The position numbers were made by a program, and so were the translations under genes. The notes below the pieces were generated by a model. The model worked only from the letters and a program-made list of their open reading frames with translations, did no database searches and was not told the origin of the DNA. A DNA stretch of 64,000 bases from Solibacillus daqui (GTDB lineage: Bacteria > Bacillota > Bacilli > Bacillales_A > Planococcaceae), in assembly GCF_028747805.1 (NCBI RefSeq), contig NZ_CP114887.1, positions 489,501 to 553,500 of the forward strand. The letters run 5' to 3'. The stretch's first letter is position 1, and each line of letters starts with the position of its first letter. This document shows, piece after piece, positions 1 through 9,087 of this stretch.

Positions 1-894
1 CGAAAGTGCATTGTGTAGACCGTAAGAAACGACGTTATAGCCTTCTTGTACAACTTCACGGTTGATAGAAGCTTCAGAACCATCGATTAACGTATCCGCT
101 TTGTTCTTTAACGGATAAATACGTGGCATAATGACTGCTAAAATTAAACCACAGAAAATTACGGATGCATAAAACTCAAGGAAGTACGCTTCAATTCCAA
201 TTGTCTCAACAACAACTAAGCAAAATGTAATCGAAACAACTGAGAACGTTGTGGCAATCGTTGCCGCTTCACGTCCTGTGTAGTTCTTTTCCTCGTATTG
301 CTTACTTGTTAATAATACGCCGATTGTACCGTCTCCAACCCATGACGCTAAACAGTCAATCGCAGAGCGTCCAGGAATTTTGAAAATCGGGCGCATAATT
401 TTTACCATCATTGAACCAAAAAATTCAAGTAAACCGAAGTCTGTTAATAATGGAAGTAACAGACCCGCAAATAAGAACAATATGAACATGAATGTAACAA
501 GACCACTAGCAGGGTCAATTAAAATCCCAGATGTTACATCACTTTTTAGACTTTCAGGACCTACCTGAAATAAAAATGCGCCCGCAAATACAACGGCCAA
601 TACGCGCATAGTTGTCCAGAACCAGTGAACACGGAATAATGAATCCCAAATATTACGTGGTCCACGTTGTGGAATAACGTGCATTGCAATCGAACCTAAC
701 GCTGCAATAATAAAGACAATAAATGCGAACCAATGAATATAAGGCTCAACATAACCAGCTAACCAGTTAGCAAGTAACGCGATTGGAACTTTCATACCAG
801 CATCTGTACTAATTGGTGTAATGAAAATGAACACACCAAGAGCAGACAGGGCTAAAAATAAAAACCACGTGTAAAACGAAAATTTAGTTTTCAT
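1..894 (-). CDS. YjiH family membrane protein with nucleoside-recognition (Gate) domain, partial
   Basis: The minus-strand reading frame starts at ATG 894-892 behind a GAGG-type ribosome site and runs off the left edge, so only the first 298 codons are visible. The product is very hydrophobic, with segments around residues 5-27, 50-73, 95-112, 130-155 and 205-240. It also carries the conserved core around residues 158-200, with 'KIPGRSAIDCLASWVGDGT', typical of YjiH/Gate-domain proteins. These proteins are usually called transporters or nucleoside-recognition proteins, but the substrate is not established. No operon partner is visible. The C-terminus lies outside the window, so integrity cannot be judged. 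Confidence 0.8.
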   Translation of the reverse strand, partial: MKTKFSFYTWFLFLALSALGVFIFITPISTDAGMKVPIALLANWLAGYVEPYIHWFAFIVFIIAALGSIAMHVIPQRGPRNIWDSLFRVHWFWTTMRVLAVVFAGAFLFQVGPESLKSDVTSGILIDPASGLVTFMFILFLFAGLLLPLLTDFGLLEFFGSMMVKIMRPIFKIPGRSAIDCLASWVGDGTIGVLLTSKQYEEKNYTGREAATIATTFSVVSITFCLVVVETIGIEAYFLEFYASVIFCGLILAVIMPRIYPLKNKADTLIDGSEASINREVVQEGYNVVSYGLHNALS

Positions 895-1129
895 CTATAA
901 TAACCTCAGTAAAATGTAATATTGAATATTTATACACTATAAAATGTAGAAATAGTCCTTGTCTACCGTTTTGCATAAAGATTAATATTTCAGAAAAATT
1001 TCAATGAGTAAGAAATTGAATAAATTTAAGCGAAATATCTTTAATGAGCAAATAAATACTGATTAAGTAAAGGATTTCAATTTGAAAGAGAGTGAATAAA
1101 AATACGGTATTTTGAATTTGGGCAAAAAA

Positions 1130-1162
1130 AAAGATGCTTCGCGAAATGACGCATGCATCTTT
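1130..1162 (-). terminator. Rho-independent terminator of yojF-bshB2
   Basis: On the minus strand AAAGATGC (1155-1162) pairs with GCATCTTT (1130-1137) and is followed by a run of T. It sits 7 bases after the bshB2 stop codon. Confidence 0.75.
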
Positions 1163-1168
1163 GTAAAT

Positions 1169-1846
1169 TTAATCATTAAACGTAAAAGTATAAAATCTTT
1201 CAACATTTAGCCAGCTATCTGACATGACCTCGCCATCATCAACGCGCTTAGCAGTTTCTTGCATCATCCAAGCCGTTTGAGAGGCATGGGCTTGTAGTGC
1301 CTTTATCTTGTCGTTTTTTACAGAACGAATGTCCACAATTACATCTGGTTCACCGTTTTTCTCAACGGTATCATTTGCAAATGCACAGGCTAAAATGCGT
1401 GGACGCTTTTCAGGTGCCATACGACGAACTGCTTCAATAACCGCTTTTGCTGTTGCTTCATGGTCTGGATGGACTGCAAAGCCCGGTAAAAACGTGTAGA
1501 TTAATGATGGATTAAGCTCGTTGATTAAATCCGTCACAAGCTGAACCATTTTTTCATCATCTTCAAATTCAACCGTTTTGTCTCGAAGACCCATCATACG
1601 TAAATCTTCAATGCCCATCGCAGCACAAGCAGCAATCAGCTCTTTACGTCGAATTTCTGGTAATGATTCACGCGTCGCAATTGGGGGATTTCCTAAGTTA
1701 CGACCCATTTCACCTAATGTTAAGCAAGCGTATGTAACGGGTACGCTCATATTACGGTGCATACGAATAACACCCGCAACAGAAAAAGCTTCATCATCTG
1801 GGTGGGGGTAAACGACTAATACGTGACGTTCTTGTTGTAATGTCAT
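1169..1846 (-). CDS. bshB2: Bacillithiol biosynthesis deacetylase BshB2
   Basis: This is a LmbE/PIG-L-type zinc deacetylase of 225 aa that removes the acetyl group from N-acetylglucosaminyl-malate during synthesis of the low-molecular-weight thiol bacillithiol. The zinc motif HPDDE is at residues 15-19 and the second ligand motif HPDH at 126-129. The frame is open up to a TTG at 1870, but an AGGAGG box lies 8 bases before ATG 1846, so I use that start. The gene lies directly after yojF, whose stop codon is 14 bases upstream of this start, an arrangement also found in B. subtilis (yojF-yojG). A terminator follows. Assignment to BshB2 rather than BshB1 rests on the yojF neighbour and overall sequence. 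Confidence 0.9.
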   Translation of the reverse strand: MTLQQERHVLVVYPHPDDEAFSVAGVIRMHRNMSVPVTYACLTLGEMGRNLGNPPIATRESLPEIRRKELIAACAAMGIEDLRMMGLRDKTVEFEDDEKMVQLVTDLINELNPSLIYTFLPGFAVHPDHEATAKAVIEAVRRMAPEKRPRILACAFANDTVEKNGEPDVIVDIRSVKNDKIKALQAHASQTAWMMQETAKRVDDGEVMSDSWLNVERFYTFTFND

Positions 1847-1859
1847 GAATAAGTCCTCC

Positions 1860-2210
1860 TTAATAAGCAAATGGCGATTCGCTAATTTCTAGTGCAACCG
1901 CTAGCTTCCCTGTATAGTCTAAGCCCGCCATAAGTAAGCGACCTTGATCGTCTAGTTCATAATGTGTAATACCTTGTGCATATACCCAGCCATGCGGCAA
2001 TTTTAAGCCAACGCGGTGTGGAGCGTCGCCAACAACTTTCCCTAATTCGTAATTTAATTTGATGTTGCGAATAAATGCCCCCGCATTAAAGAATTTTTCG
2101 TCATAATGGGCTGCATACGAGCCGTTTGTTGTTTCTAGATGAATATAAACGTCTTTGTTCGCAAAAGAATTAAGTAATTCTTGGAGCTCTGTTTGATTTA
2201 CTTCCTTCAT
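1860..2210 (-). CDS. yojF: YojF family protein (DUF1806)
   Basis: A 116-aa soluble protein of the YojF/DUF1806 family, a short beta-rich protein with no catalytic motif that I can point to. It is the first gene of a two-gene unit with bshB2, and the same pairing in other Bacillales suggests an accessory role in bacillithiol metabolism (inference). The start ATG at 2210 is preceded by AAAGGAG at a good distance. The TAA stop overlaps the AGGAGG ribosome site of bshB2, so the two are probably translationally coupled. Confidence 0.85.
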   Translation of the reverse strand: MKEVNQTELQELLNSFANKDVYIHLETTNGSYAAHYDEKFFNAGAFIRNIKLNYELGKVVGDAPHRVGLKLPHGWVYAQGITHYELDDQGRLLMAGLDYTGKLAVALEISESPFAY

Positions 2211-2345
2211 CCTAATTCTCCTTTCGAATCTAATTAATACTAGTATAGTAAAATTTCACGCTCGATGAAAAGAAAAAGTCGCAAAAGAGGCTTTTTCTTA
2301 GAGATAATGAAAAAATAAAATTTTTCAAACAAGTTAATATAAAAA

Positions 2346-2377
2346 AACACATTTCACGCCATTAGACGTGAAATGTG
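2346..2377 (-). terminator. Rho-independent terminator of pdxK
   Basis: ACACATTTCACG (2346-2357) pairs perfectly with CGTGAAATGTGT (2366-2377) around an 8-base loop, with a T-rich run on the minus-strand side. It lies 20 bases after the pdxK stop. Confidence 0.8.
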
Positions 2378-2397
2378 TTTTCATAGTGGGTATGTCA

Positions 2398-3243
2398 TTA
2401 AGCTTTCGTATAATGTGGAATGGTTGTTACCGTTACTTGTGGTGCTCCGAAACGAGGTTTTGCTCCATGCATAACTGGGCCAACATGCTCATTTAATGCC
2501 CAGCCGTGTTTAATTGCAGCTGAAACGAATTCTTTTGCTTCGATTACTGATTCCTCAACAGAAAGACCATTCGCTAAGTTTGCACATACGCTTGCAGCAA
2601 ATGTACAACCTGCACCGTGATTGTAAGTAGAAGTGACTTTTTCAGTTTCAAGTAGTTTAAAGTCATTGCCATCAAAGAATAAATCAACCGCTTTGTCATG
2701 TGCTAATGCTTTACCGCCTTTAATGACAACATTTTTCGCACCTAAAGCATGAATTTTTGCTGCAGCGATTTGCATGTCTTCAATCGTTTTTGGTGTACCT
2801 GTACCAGCCAATTGACCTGCTTCAAATAAGTTTGGTGTAACTACGGTTGCGTGAGGTAATAGATAGTTAATCATCGCTGTTGTATTGCCAGGATTTAAAA
2901 CTTCGTCGTCCCCTTTACAAACCATTACTGGATCGATAACCACTTTGTCTGTTCCTGAATCTTGGATTGCTTTTGATGCAATTTGAATAATTTCTTCTGT
3001 AGAAAGCATTCCTGTTTTAATGGCATCAACACCAGTAGATAATGCTGTGTCGATTTGTTTTTGTAATAATGCAGTTGGTAGTGGTGTCACTTTATGGCTC
3101 CAAGTTTTTGGATCCATTGTTACGACTACAGTTAGAGCGACCATTCCGTATGTGCCATGCTCTTGGAAAGCCTTTAAATCTGCCTGCATCCCTGCGCCAC
3201 CTGATGTATCTGAACCTGCAATTGTTAACGTTTTTTTCAACAT
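2398..3243 (-). CDS. pdxK: Pyridoxine/pyridoxal kinase of the ThiD-like (HMP kinase) family
   Basis: A 281-aa ribokinase-fold kinase that phosphorylates B6 vitamers in PLP salvage. Some family members also act on hydroxymethylpyrimidine. Visible landmarks are the N-terminal 'TIAGSDTSGGAGMQADLK' substrate-binding segment, 'VIDPVMVCKG' in the middle, and the anion-hole/catalytic motif 'HGAGCTFAA' near residue 215. The reading frame continues 29 codons upstream, but AAGGAGA precedes ATG 3243, so that start is used. The neighbouring divergent ung gene matches the B. subtilis pdxK/ung (ywdB/ywdG) region and favours PdxK over ThiD. The 163-bp divergent gap must hold promoters for both. Confidence 0.85.
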   Translation of the reverse strand: MLKKTLTIAGSDTSGGAGMQADLKAFQEHGTYGMVALTVVVTMDPKTWSHKVTPLPTALLQKQIDTALSTGVDAIKTGMLSTEEIIQIASKAIQDSGTDKVVIDPVMVCKGDDEVLNPGNTTAMINYLLPHATVVTPNLFEAGQLAGTGTPKTIEDMQIAAAKIHALGAKNVVIKGGKALAHDKAVDLFFDGNDFKLLETEKVTSTYNHGAGCTFAASVCANLANGLSVEESVIEAKEFVSAAIKHGWALNEHVGPVMHGAKPRFGAPQVTVTTIPHYTKA

Positions 3244-3406
3244 AAAACCAATCTCCTTATAATGAATATTCGAAAAATAATTACGTATAGTATAGCGTGT
3301 ATCTGACTTTGTAAAAATAGTCAGAATCAATAAAAACTACAAGGTCAGGTAAATTGACTTGAATTTATAGCGTATTTTCACTACTGTTTGAAGTGAGGTG
3401 GAAATA

Positions 3407-4108
3407 ATGATCGAACAATTAACTAATGAATGGCAGGAAATTTTAGCACCACAACAACAAGAGACATACTATCAAAATTTAATGGAATTTTTAACGCAGC
3501 AATATAAAACGGCGACGGTTTTTCCTAAGAAAGAACAAATATTAAACGCGTTGCATTATACCGATTATACGGATGTAAAAGTGGTGCTCTTAGGACAAGA
3601 TCCATATCATGGACCAAATCAAGCACACGGTTTAAGTTTTTCAGTGGAACAAGGTCAAAAGCTACCACCATCATTAAAAAATATGATGAAGGAATTACAA
3701 GATGATTTGGGTTGCCCGTTGCCTGATCACGGAGCGCTATCTACTTGGGCAAAGCAAGGGGTTCTTCTATTAAATACCGTGTTAACAGTGCGTCAAGGAG
3801 AGGCCAATTCACATAAAGGGCAAGGTTGGGAACAATTTACCGATAGAATCATCGAAAAATTGGCAGAGCGAAAACAGCCAATTGTGTTTTTATTATGGGG
3901 CAAACCAGCGCAAAGTAAGCGTGCAATTATCGAACGAATTTCAAATCAGCATATTATTTTGGAAGCACCACATCCGAGTCCACTCAGTGCACATCGCGGT
4001 TTTTTTGGTAGTAAGCCGTATTCGAAAACGAACGACGCATTAGTAGCGCTTGGTGAACAGCCAATTGATTGGTACATTCAAAGTAAACAGGCTAAACTTT
4101 TTGACTGA
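3407..4108 (+). CDS. ung: Uracil-DNA glycosylase, family 1
   Basis: A 233-aa family-1 UDG that excises uracil from DNA. The water-activating motif GQDPYHGP is at residues 63-70 with catalytic Asp65, and the DNA-intercalation loop HPSPLS is near residue 193. A GTG at 3398 is in frame, but GAGGTGG precedes ATG 3407 at proper distance and overlaps the GTG, so ATG 3407 is the likely start. It heads a four-gene group with a cysteine-rich protein, ywdI and ywdK. Confidence 0.95.
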   Translation: MIEQLTNEWQEILAPQQQETYYQNLMEFLTQQYKTATVFPKKEQILNALHYTDYTDVKVVLLGQDPYHGPNQAHGLSFSVEQGQKLPPSLKNMMKELQDDLGCPLPDHGALSTWAKQGVLLLNTVLTVRQGEANSHKGQGWEQFTDRIIEKLAERKQPIVFLLWGKPAQSKRAIIERISNQHIILEAPHPSPLSAHRGFFGSKPYSKTNDALVALGEQPIDWYIQSKQAKLFD

Positions 4109-4146
4109 AGCATGGTAAAGTAAGGAAAGAAAGAGAGGGCTAGCTG

Positions 4147-4329
4147 ATGAAAATTGATTGCTTTAAATGCCAGTATTTCCGTGTGACGTGGGATCAAGAA
4201 AATCCACGTGGTTGCACGGCATACGGCTTTAAAACAAAACAGCTGCCATCATTAGTTGTACGGCAGTCGAGTGGCATGGATTGTTTAAAATTTGTGCAAA
4301 AAATAAGGCAGGGGGACACGAGTCGATGA
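4147..4329 (+). CDS. Small cysteine-rich protein of unknown function, ung-linked
   Basis: A 60-aa protein with four cysteines in the order C5-x2-C8, C23 and C45, which could form a zinc or disulfide site. It is basic, with no membrane segment. Ribosome site AGAGAGGG precedes ATG 4147. Its TGA (4327-4329) overlaps the ATG of the next gene (4326-4328), the classic coupling ATGA, so it is very likely translated. I do not recognise a characterised homologue. Position behind ung suggests, but does not prove, a DNA-repair-related role. Confidence 0.75.
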   Translation: MKIDCFKCQYFRVTWDQENPRGCTAYGFKTKQLPSLVVRQSSGMDCLKFVQKIRQGDTSR

Positions 4330-4595
4330 TTACACAACAAACCATTTTAACGCAAATTGAAAAGTTGACTATTGAGGCGCGCCAAGCAAATTCAGAGCAA
4401 CAAGTACGAGAAAAATTTGCGGCTATAAAAGCAATTTGTGATGTTGTGCTTGCAGAAAACAGGACTGAAAAGCAACAGTCTTTAAGCGTCGCACCAAACG
4501 CGATGCCAGTTCCAGCCTTCACACAGCCTGTCGCAATCCCGTCGCAAAAGTTGCAAGAAGACGACGCCAACGGAGATTCGATATTTGATTTTTAA
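4326..4595 (+). CDS. ywdI: YwdI family protein (DUF5327)
   Basis: An 89-aa hydrophilic protein. The N-terminal half is helical ('IEKLTIEARQANSEQQVREKF', residues about 9-29, is probably coiled-coil) and the C-terminus is proline/glutamine-rich, ending in an acidic 'DGDSIFDF'-like tail. The start ATG 4326 overlaps the previous stop by 4 bases and has AGGGGG upstream. In B. subtilis ywdI also lies between ung and ywdK. Function unknown. Confidence 0.75.
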   Translation: MITQQTILTQIEKLTIEARQANSEQQVREKFAAIKAICDVVLAENRTEKQQSLSVAPNAMPVPAFTQPVAIPSQKLQEDDANGDSIFDF

Positions 4596-4620
4596 CAAAC
4601 TAAAAAAAGAGGTAAAGATA

Positions 4621-4998
4621 ATGAAAGGTTCAATTATTTCTGGTGCGATTCATGGCTTTTTAGCGGTAGCACTTGGTGCATTTGCAGCACATGGTTTAAA
4701 AGATATTTTAGATGATTACGGCACAGGTATTTGGGATACAGCGGTACAATATCAAATGTTCCATGCAACTGCTTTAATCCTAGTCGGTATTTTAATGGCT
4801 CGTTCAATTATAGGTGAAGTAAAGCAATTAAAAATCGCAATGATTTGCTTTAATTTCGGTATCCTTATTTTTTCAGGCAGCTTAATGGTACTTGCTTTGA
4901 CAGGTATTAAAGTATTAGGCGCAATTACCCCAATTGGCGGCGTTTTATTTTTGATTGGCTGGGTCATGGTCATTATGGCCACATTAAAAAGAACATAA
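4621..4998 (+). CDS. ywdK: DUF423 family membrane protein (YwdK)
   Basis: A 125-aa integral membrane protein with four predicted helices and the DUF423 signature 'GAFAAHGLK' near residue 20-28. The start is taken at ATG 4621 behind AAAGAGGT; a longer frame reaches 4585 but overlaps ywdI without a ribosome site. It is the last gene of the ung group and is followed 6 bases later by a terminator. No biochemical function is known for the family. Confidence 0.85.
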   Translation: MKGSIISGAIHGFLAVALGAFAAHGLKDILDDYGTGIWDTAVQYQMFHATALILVGILMARSIIGEVKQLKIAMICFNFGILIFSGSLMVLALTGIKVLGAITPIGGVLFLIGWVMVIMATLKRT

Positions 4999-5004
4999 AA
5001 AGAT

Positions 5005-5044
5005 AAAGCATGTACTTCTAGGATTGGAAGTATATGCTTTTTTT
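5005..5044 (+). terminator. Rho-independent terminator of the ung operon
   Basis: AAAGCATGTACTTC (5005-5018) pairs with GAAGTATATGCTTT (5027-5040), one G-U pair, followed by TTTT. Confidence 0.85.
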
Positions 5045-5133
5045 AGTATATTAATAATTAAATTAAAACTTTTTTCTAAATTATCGGAATTTATTGTATA
5101 GTTAAAAAGTAACTTAGTGAAGGAGCGAAGACA

Positions 5134-6330
5134 ATGAATCAATTATTAACGAAACTACAAGAGCACTTCGAAGAGATGGTTATCATTCGACGCTATTTAC
5201 ACGAATATCCAGAAATCTCCCATGAAGAAGTACAGACACCCGCCTATATTGCGAAATTTTATCGTGAGCTCGGTTTAGAAGTTCGTGAACATGTAGGTGG
5301 GCGTGGGGTAGTTGCGACATTACGTGGAGCTAGACCAGGTAAAACCGTTGCGTTACGGGCTGATTTTGATGGATTGGCAATTCAAGAATTAAATGAAGTT
5401 CCATATAAATCAAAAAATGATGGCGTAATGCATGCATGTGGTCATGATGGGCATACGGCAACGTTACTCGTATTAGCAAAAGCATTAACCGAAATGCACG
5501 AGCATCTAGTAGGGAATGTTGTCTTCATTCACCAGCATGCTGAGGAAGTCGCACCAGGTGGGGCAAAGGCAATGATTGAAGATGGCTGCCTAGAAGGCGT
5601 AGATGTAATTTTTGGTACACATTTATGGGCACCAACTCCATTGGGGGAGATTTTAGTACGTGATGGGGCAATTATGGCAGCAGCTGATCGTTTTGAAATT
5701 GTCATTCAAGGTAAAGGGGGGCATGGTGCAGAACCTCAGCACTCTGTAGATGCAATAGTCGTAGGTGCACATTTTGTAACGCAATTACAAACACTTATAT
5801 CACGCCGAATTGCACCACTTCACTCAGCGGTTGTGACAGTAGGGCATTTCGAAGCAATAAATCCATTCAATGTCATTGCGGATACCGTAAAAATTCAAGG
5901 TACTGTACGCGCGTTTGATGAAGTAGTACGTCAGCAAATCAAAGAAGAAATTGAAACGCTATTAAAGGCAACTTGTTTAGGTATGCATGCAAGCTATGAA
6001 TTCACTTACTTTGACGGCTATCCACCGGTTATAAATCATGTACAAGAGACGCAATACATTCAGAATATTGCTGGGCAAATACCTACAGTAGAGCAAGTGA
6101 CTGTTTGTCCACCATTTATGATTGGCGAGGACTTTGGTTATTATATGCAACATGTTCCAGGGACATTTTTCTTTACCGGTGCCAAAAATCCTGCATGGGA
6201 GACGGTTTATCCGCATCATCATGCAAAATTCGATTTTGATGAAAGGGCTATGTTAATTGCGGCACAAGTTTTAGGTGCAGCGACATGGAGCTTTTTGACG
6301 AGCGAAAATAATGGGGATGTAGTATTATAA
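5134..6330 (+). CDS. M20 family amidohydrolase (metallopeptidase)
   Basis: A 398-aa M20/Amidohydrolase-type dinuclear metal enzyme that probably cleaves an N-acyl amino acid or peptide-like amide in the cytoplasm. Metal-ligand motifs include 'MHACGHDGHTA' near residues 100-110, the acidic 'HAEEVAPGG' with catalytic Glu, 'GTHLWAP' and 'GEDFGYY'. The lid/dimerisation domain covers roughly residues 185-300 ('GKGGHGAEPQHSVD'). It resembles the YxeP/YhaA/AmaA group; the substrate cannot be told from sequence. It has its own gap and GAAGGAG ribosome site, so it looks monocistronic. Confidence 0.85.
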   Translation: MNQLLTKLQEHFEEMVIIRRYLHEYPEISHEEVQTPAYIAKFYRELGLEVREHVGGRGVVATLRGARPGKTVALRADFDGLAIQELNEVPYKSKNDGVMHACGHDGHTATLLVLAKALTEMHEHLVGNVVFIHQHAEEVAPGGAKAMIEDGCLEGVDVIFGTHLWAPTPLGEILVRDGAIMAAADRFEIVIQGKGGHGAEPQHSVDAIVVGAHFVTQLQTLISRRIAPLHSAVVTVGHFEAINPFNVIADTVKIQGTVRAFDEVVRQQIKEEIETLLKATCLGMHASYEFTYFDGYPPVINHVQETQYIQNIAGQIPTVEQVTVCPPFMIGEDFGYYMQHVPGTFFFTGAKNPAWETVYPHHHAKFDFDERAMLIAAQVLGAATWSFLTSENNGDVVL

Positions 6331-6377
6331 ATTATACATTTTTAGTAAATAATTTAAAAAACTAGGGGGATAATAAT

Positions 6378-8063
6378 ATGAGGGTTGGTGCTAAGTTAAA
6401 TATTGCCTTTTATTCAATGATTGCATTGTTTGCAATCACAATAGGAATCACCTTTATAAGCTTGAGTAATATCGAAGCAAAGTCTGAAGAAGCTTTAGAT
6501 TATCGTGTTGTGCAAATTCGTTTAGTTGATGAAATTCGATTTATTATATCGATGCAGGGACTATATGCACGTGCAGTTGTACTAGATGGTACGGAAGAGT
6601 CCTATGAAAATTTCGAGTATTATAAAGGGTTATTAACAGAAGAAATACAGGGTTTAGAAAAATTAGCAACCAGCGATATGATGAAAGAACATATTGCGCA
6701 ACTTCACAAATTTAATAATGATTTTAACAATGGTTCTTTAGATATGTTAGACGCAATTGAACGTGGAGATAGTCGATTAGCTAATGGTTTTATTAACACA
6801 AAATTAAAAGCGGCGAATAATGGGATTTTAGGTGTTGCGGACCAAATAGTGGAATATCAAGAACAACAATTAGCGGAAATTAACAAACAAACAGCTGGTG
6901 CGATTTTGTTAACGAAATCCATTGCTATACTAGCATTAGTAGTAAGTATTGCTATTGTCTTCATATTCATTATTTATATTCGCAGAACAATAACAAGTCC
7001 ACTTAAGAATGTTGTAAAGAAAGCCAATATTATTGCATCTGGTGATTTGTCACAACATGATATCGTTGTAAAATCAAAAGATGAAATTGGACAACTTGGA
7101 CATGCATTTAATTTAATGAAGACAAATTTATCCGGTTTAATTAATAATATACAAATAAATGCAGAGCAATTAAGTGGCGCTGCTCAAGAACTTTCAGCAA
7201 GTACAGAGGAAATTACTGCCACGACAGAAGACATAACAACGCGTGTAAGTAATACATCAGAATCAGCGCATGTTTCAGCACAAGCTTCAAATGAAAGTGC
7301 GCGAGCTATGGAAGAAACCGCTTCTGGTGTACAACGTATCGCAGAAGCAACGCAATTATTACATGGTAGCTCGATTGATGCATCGAAAACAGCACAAAAT
7401 GGTGGAGCAATCATTCATCATGCAAAAACACAAATGGATATCATTAGTGCTTCAACAAACTCTGTCAATAATTTAGTACAAAAGCTTGCTAAGCAAACGG
7501 ACGAAATTAATAATATTTCAAAAGTCATTACAGACATTACAGATCAAACGAATTTATTGGCATTAAACGCGGCGATTGAGGCGGCTCGTGCGGGCGAACA
7601 TGGGAAAGGGTTTGCAGTTGTAGCAGATGAAGTACGTAAATTAGCAGAGCAATCGAAAACATCTGCAACTTCTATTGTTAATTTAACGCTTGAAATTAAG
7701 TCTGACACGGAAAATGTAGAACGCGCGGTAACTGAATCGTTATTATCTGTACAAGATGGTGTTGAAATTATTACAGAGGCTGGGAATTCATTTACTTCGA
7801 TTGTAGGAGCAGTTACGAAAATGTCCACACAAATCGAAGAAATTTCCGCTACTTCTGAACAACTTTCAGCAAGTGCAGAACAAGTAAGTGCATCGATAAA
7901 TGAAATTGCAATTGGCTCCAATGAATCAAGTAGTAATTTGGAAGTAATTGCTGCTGCGGTGGAGGAACAAGCAGCAACGATGCAACAAGTAAGTGCTGTA
8001 GCTGTCACATTAAGTGGAAATGCTCAAGACTTACAACAAGAAATTCAGCAATTTAAAGTTTGA
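6378..8063 (+). CDS. Methyl-accepting chemotaxis protein
   Basis: A 561-aa transmembrane chemoreceptor. TM1 spans about residues 9-31, followed by a roughly 145-residue all-helical extracellular sensor (4-helix-bundle type), TM2 at about 178-202, a HAMP domain at about 203-256, and the cytoplasmic methyl-accepting coiled coil. The CheW/CheA-interacting hairpin tip '[22 protein letters not shown]' is conserved (residues about 396-417). It has an AGGGGGA ribosome site and ends at a palindromic terminator. The ligand is unknown. It is inserted between the ung group and gerQ, so it is accessory to the conserved order. Confidence 0.9.
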   Translation: MRVGAKLNIAFYSMIALFAITIGITFISLSNIEAKSEEALDYRVVQIRLVDEIRFIISMQGLYARAVVLDGTEESYENFEYYKGLLTEEIQGLEKLATSDMMKEHIAQLHKFNNDFNNGSLDMLDAIERGDSRLANGFINTKLKAANNGILGVADQIVEYQEQQLAEINKQTAGAILLTKSIAILALVVSIAIVFIFIIYIRRTITSPLKNVVKKANIIASGDLSQHDIVVKSKDEIGQLGHAFNLMKTNLSGLINNIQINAEQLSGAAQELSASTEEITATTEDITTRVSNTSESAHVSAQASNESARAMEETASGVQRIAEATQLLHGSSIDASKTAQNGGAIIHHAKTQMDIISASTNSVNNLVQKLAKQTDEINNISKVITDITDQTNLLALNAAIEAARAGEHGKGFAVVADEVRKLAEQSKTSATSIVNLTLEIKSDTENVERAVTESLLSVQDGVEIITEAGNSFTSIVGAVTKMSTQIEEISATSEQLSASAEQVSASINEIAIGSNESSSNLEVIAAAVEEQAATMQQVSAVAVTLSGNAQDLQQEIQQFKV

Positions 8064-8070
8064 TAATAAG

Positions 8071-8109
8071 GAAGGGATTGTCCGAAAGTAATTTCAGAAC
8101 AATCCCTTC
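8071..8109. repeat. Dispersed palindrome copy A, acting as bidirectional terminator
   Basis: GAAGGGATTGT (8071-8081) pairs perfectly with ACAATCCCTTC (8099-8109). The loop CCGAAAGTAATTTCAGA shares the CCGAAA...TTTCGG core of four other copies in the window. It lies between the convergent MCP and gerQ genes. Confidence 0.8.
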
Positions 8110-8135
8110 TTCTAATTTAAGATACTGAAATTTCT

Positions 8136-8471
8136 TTACGGAGATTGCGTGAAGTAATTTAGCTCCTCATCAAACTCAGCATAGTCAAAATAAATCATCG
8201 GGAATAAAAAGCGGTGATTTGATTTGAGCTCACGTAAAATGACATGATCACGTCCAGCTGCTTCTACAACACCTCTTACTGTACGCGTATTAGTACCAGC
8301 AACAGCATTATCAAATGAAAAATAGAAGGTGCCCGGTTTTCCTTTGTTAAGTCGTAAAATATTTTCGATATAAGACTCTTCACGTGGAAAAGAAGCGCCC
8401 GGTACAGTAGTTTGCATAGGTATGCCTGAAGGAGTCATTTGAGGCATTGGTGATGTCCAATAATAAGTCAA
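8136..8471 (-). CDS. gerQ: Spore coat protein GerQ
   Basis: A 111-aa coat protein needed in B. subtilis for proper localisation of the cortex-lytic enzyme CwlJ. The C-terminal GerQ domain (about 30-105) is clear: 'ESYIENILRLNKGKPGTFYFSF' region, then 'VEAAGRDHVILR' and 'FPMIYFDYAEFDEEL'. The start is a TTG at 8471 behind GAAAGGACGG; no better ATG is in frame. The N-terminal 30 residues are Pro/Met-rich and lysine-free (first Lys is residue 43), unlike B. subtilis GerQ, where N-terminal lysines are transglutaminase targets. Probably transcribed from a mother-cell sporulation promoter, which I could not identify. Confidence 0.88.
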   Translation of the reverse strand: MTYYWTSPMPQMTPSGIPMQTTVPGASFPREESYIENILRLNKGKPGTFYFSFDNAVAGTNTRTVRGVVEAAGRDHVILRELKSNHRFLFPMIYFDYAEFDEELNYFTQSP

Positions 8472-8712
8472 ATTGGTATCCGTCCTTTCGAAAATGTTGT
8501 CATACTAAGGGAGGTCCCTTGTTATCGGTTTAGTATATGCAACACGGTATGTGAAAGATACATAGCAAAGTAAAAATGGTGTATGCTTTTGAAAAAAATG
8601 AATATACTAATAATAAAATTAGAAATATGTAATATCCGAATAAGTGGGTAAATATTCAGGAAAATGAAAGAGATGTTGCCTCGTGTATATAAAAACTCGG
8701 GGAGTGAATGTG

Positions 8713-8883
8713 ATGAAAATCGACATTTGGATTGGAATGATTATTAGTGCGATTTTGTCGTTTGCAATCGCAGCATTTTTCGGAGAACCACTGAATTGGT
8801 ATTTACTCGTATTACTAATAGTAATGGGTTTATACATTAATACCATCATCATTATTTTAAAATTAAAGGACGACCGCACTTGA
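8713..8883 (+). CDS. Small two-helix membrane protein
   Basis: A 56-aa protein made almost entirely of two hydrophobic helices (about residues 4-22 and 28-49) with a short charged C-terminus (KLKDDRT). GGGGAG precedes ATG 8713 by 8 bases. The frame extends to 8683, without a ribosome site. A good terminator follows within 4 bases, which supports a real gene. I do not recognise a family. Confidence 0.6.
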   Translation: MKIDIWIGMIISAILSFAIAAFFGEPLNWYLLVLLIVMGLYINTIIIILKLKDDRT

Positions 8884-8886
8884 AAG

Positions 8887-8917
8887 GATGAGTTGATTTT
8901 GGAACTCATCTTTTTTT
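8887..8917 (+). terminator. Rho-independent terminator after the small membrane protein
   Basis: GATGAGTT (8887-8894) pairs with AACTCATC (8903-8910) and is followed by TTTTTTT. Confidence 0.8.
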
Positions 8918-9050
8918 ATTTATGCCCGGTATGACACCCCAGCTCAACTAGATTAGTAAGTATCCGGCTGTTCGTGCCTAACGTTTTTTGGATTTTAAAC
9001 GGATAATGAGCGAGAAAGGACAAATATGAATTTAAAGTATGAACAAAAAA

Positions 9051-9076
9051 GGCTATTTGAAAGGTTTCAAATAGCC
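9051..9076 (-). terminator. Rho-independent terminator of hemQ
   Basis: GGCTATTTGAAA (9051-9062) and TTTCAAATAGCC (9065-9076) form a 12-bp arm; on the minus strand it is followed by TTTTTTG. Confidence 0.8.
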
Positions 9077-9087
9077 CCATTTTACAA

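Noticed and set aside
3244..3330. N-terminal extension of pdxK
   Set aside because: No ribosome site, not family-like, and lies in the promoter gap; AAGGAGA precedes ATG 3243.
7544..8008. Long minus-strand open frame inside the first chemoreceptor gene
   Set aside because: A shadow produced by the repetitive helical codon pattern of the receptor; no ribosome site, and composition follows the plus-strand gene. Other antisense frames in icmF, glyA and pyrG are rejected for the same reason.
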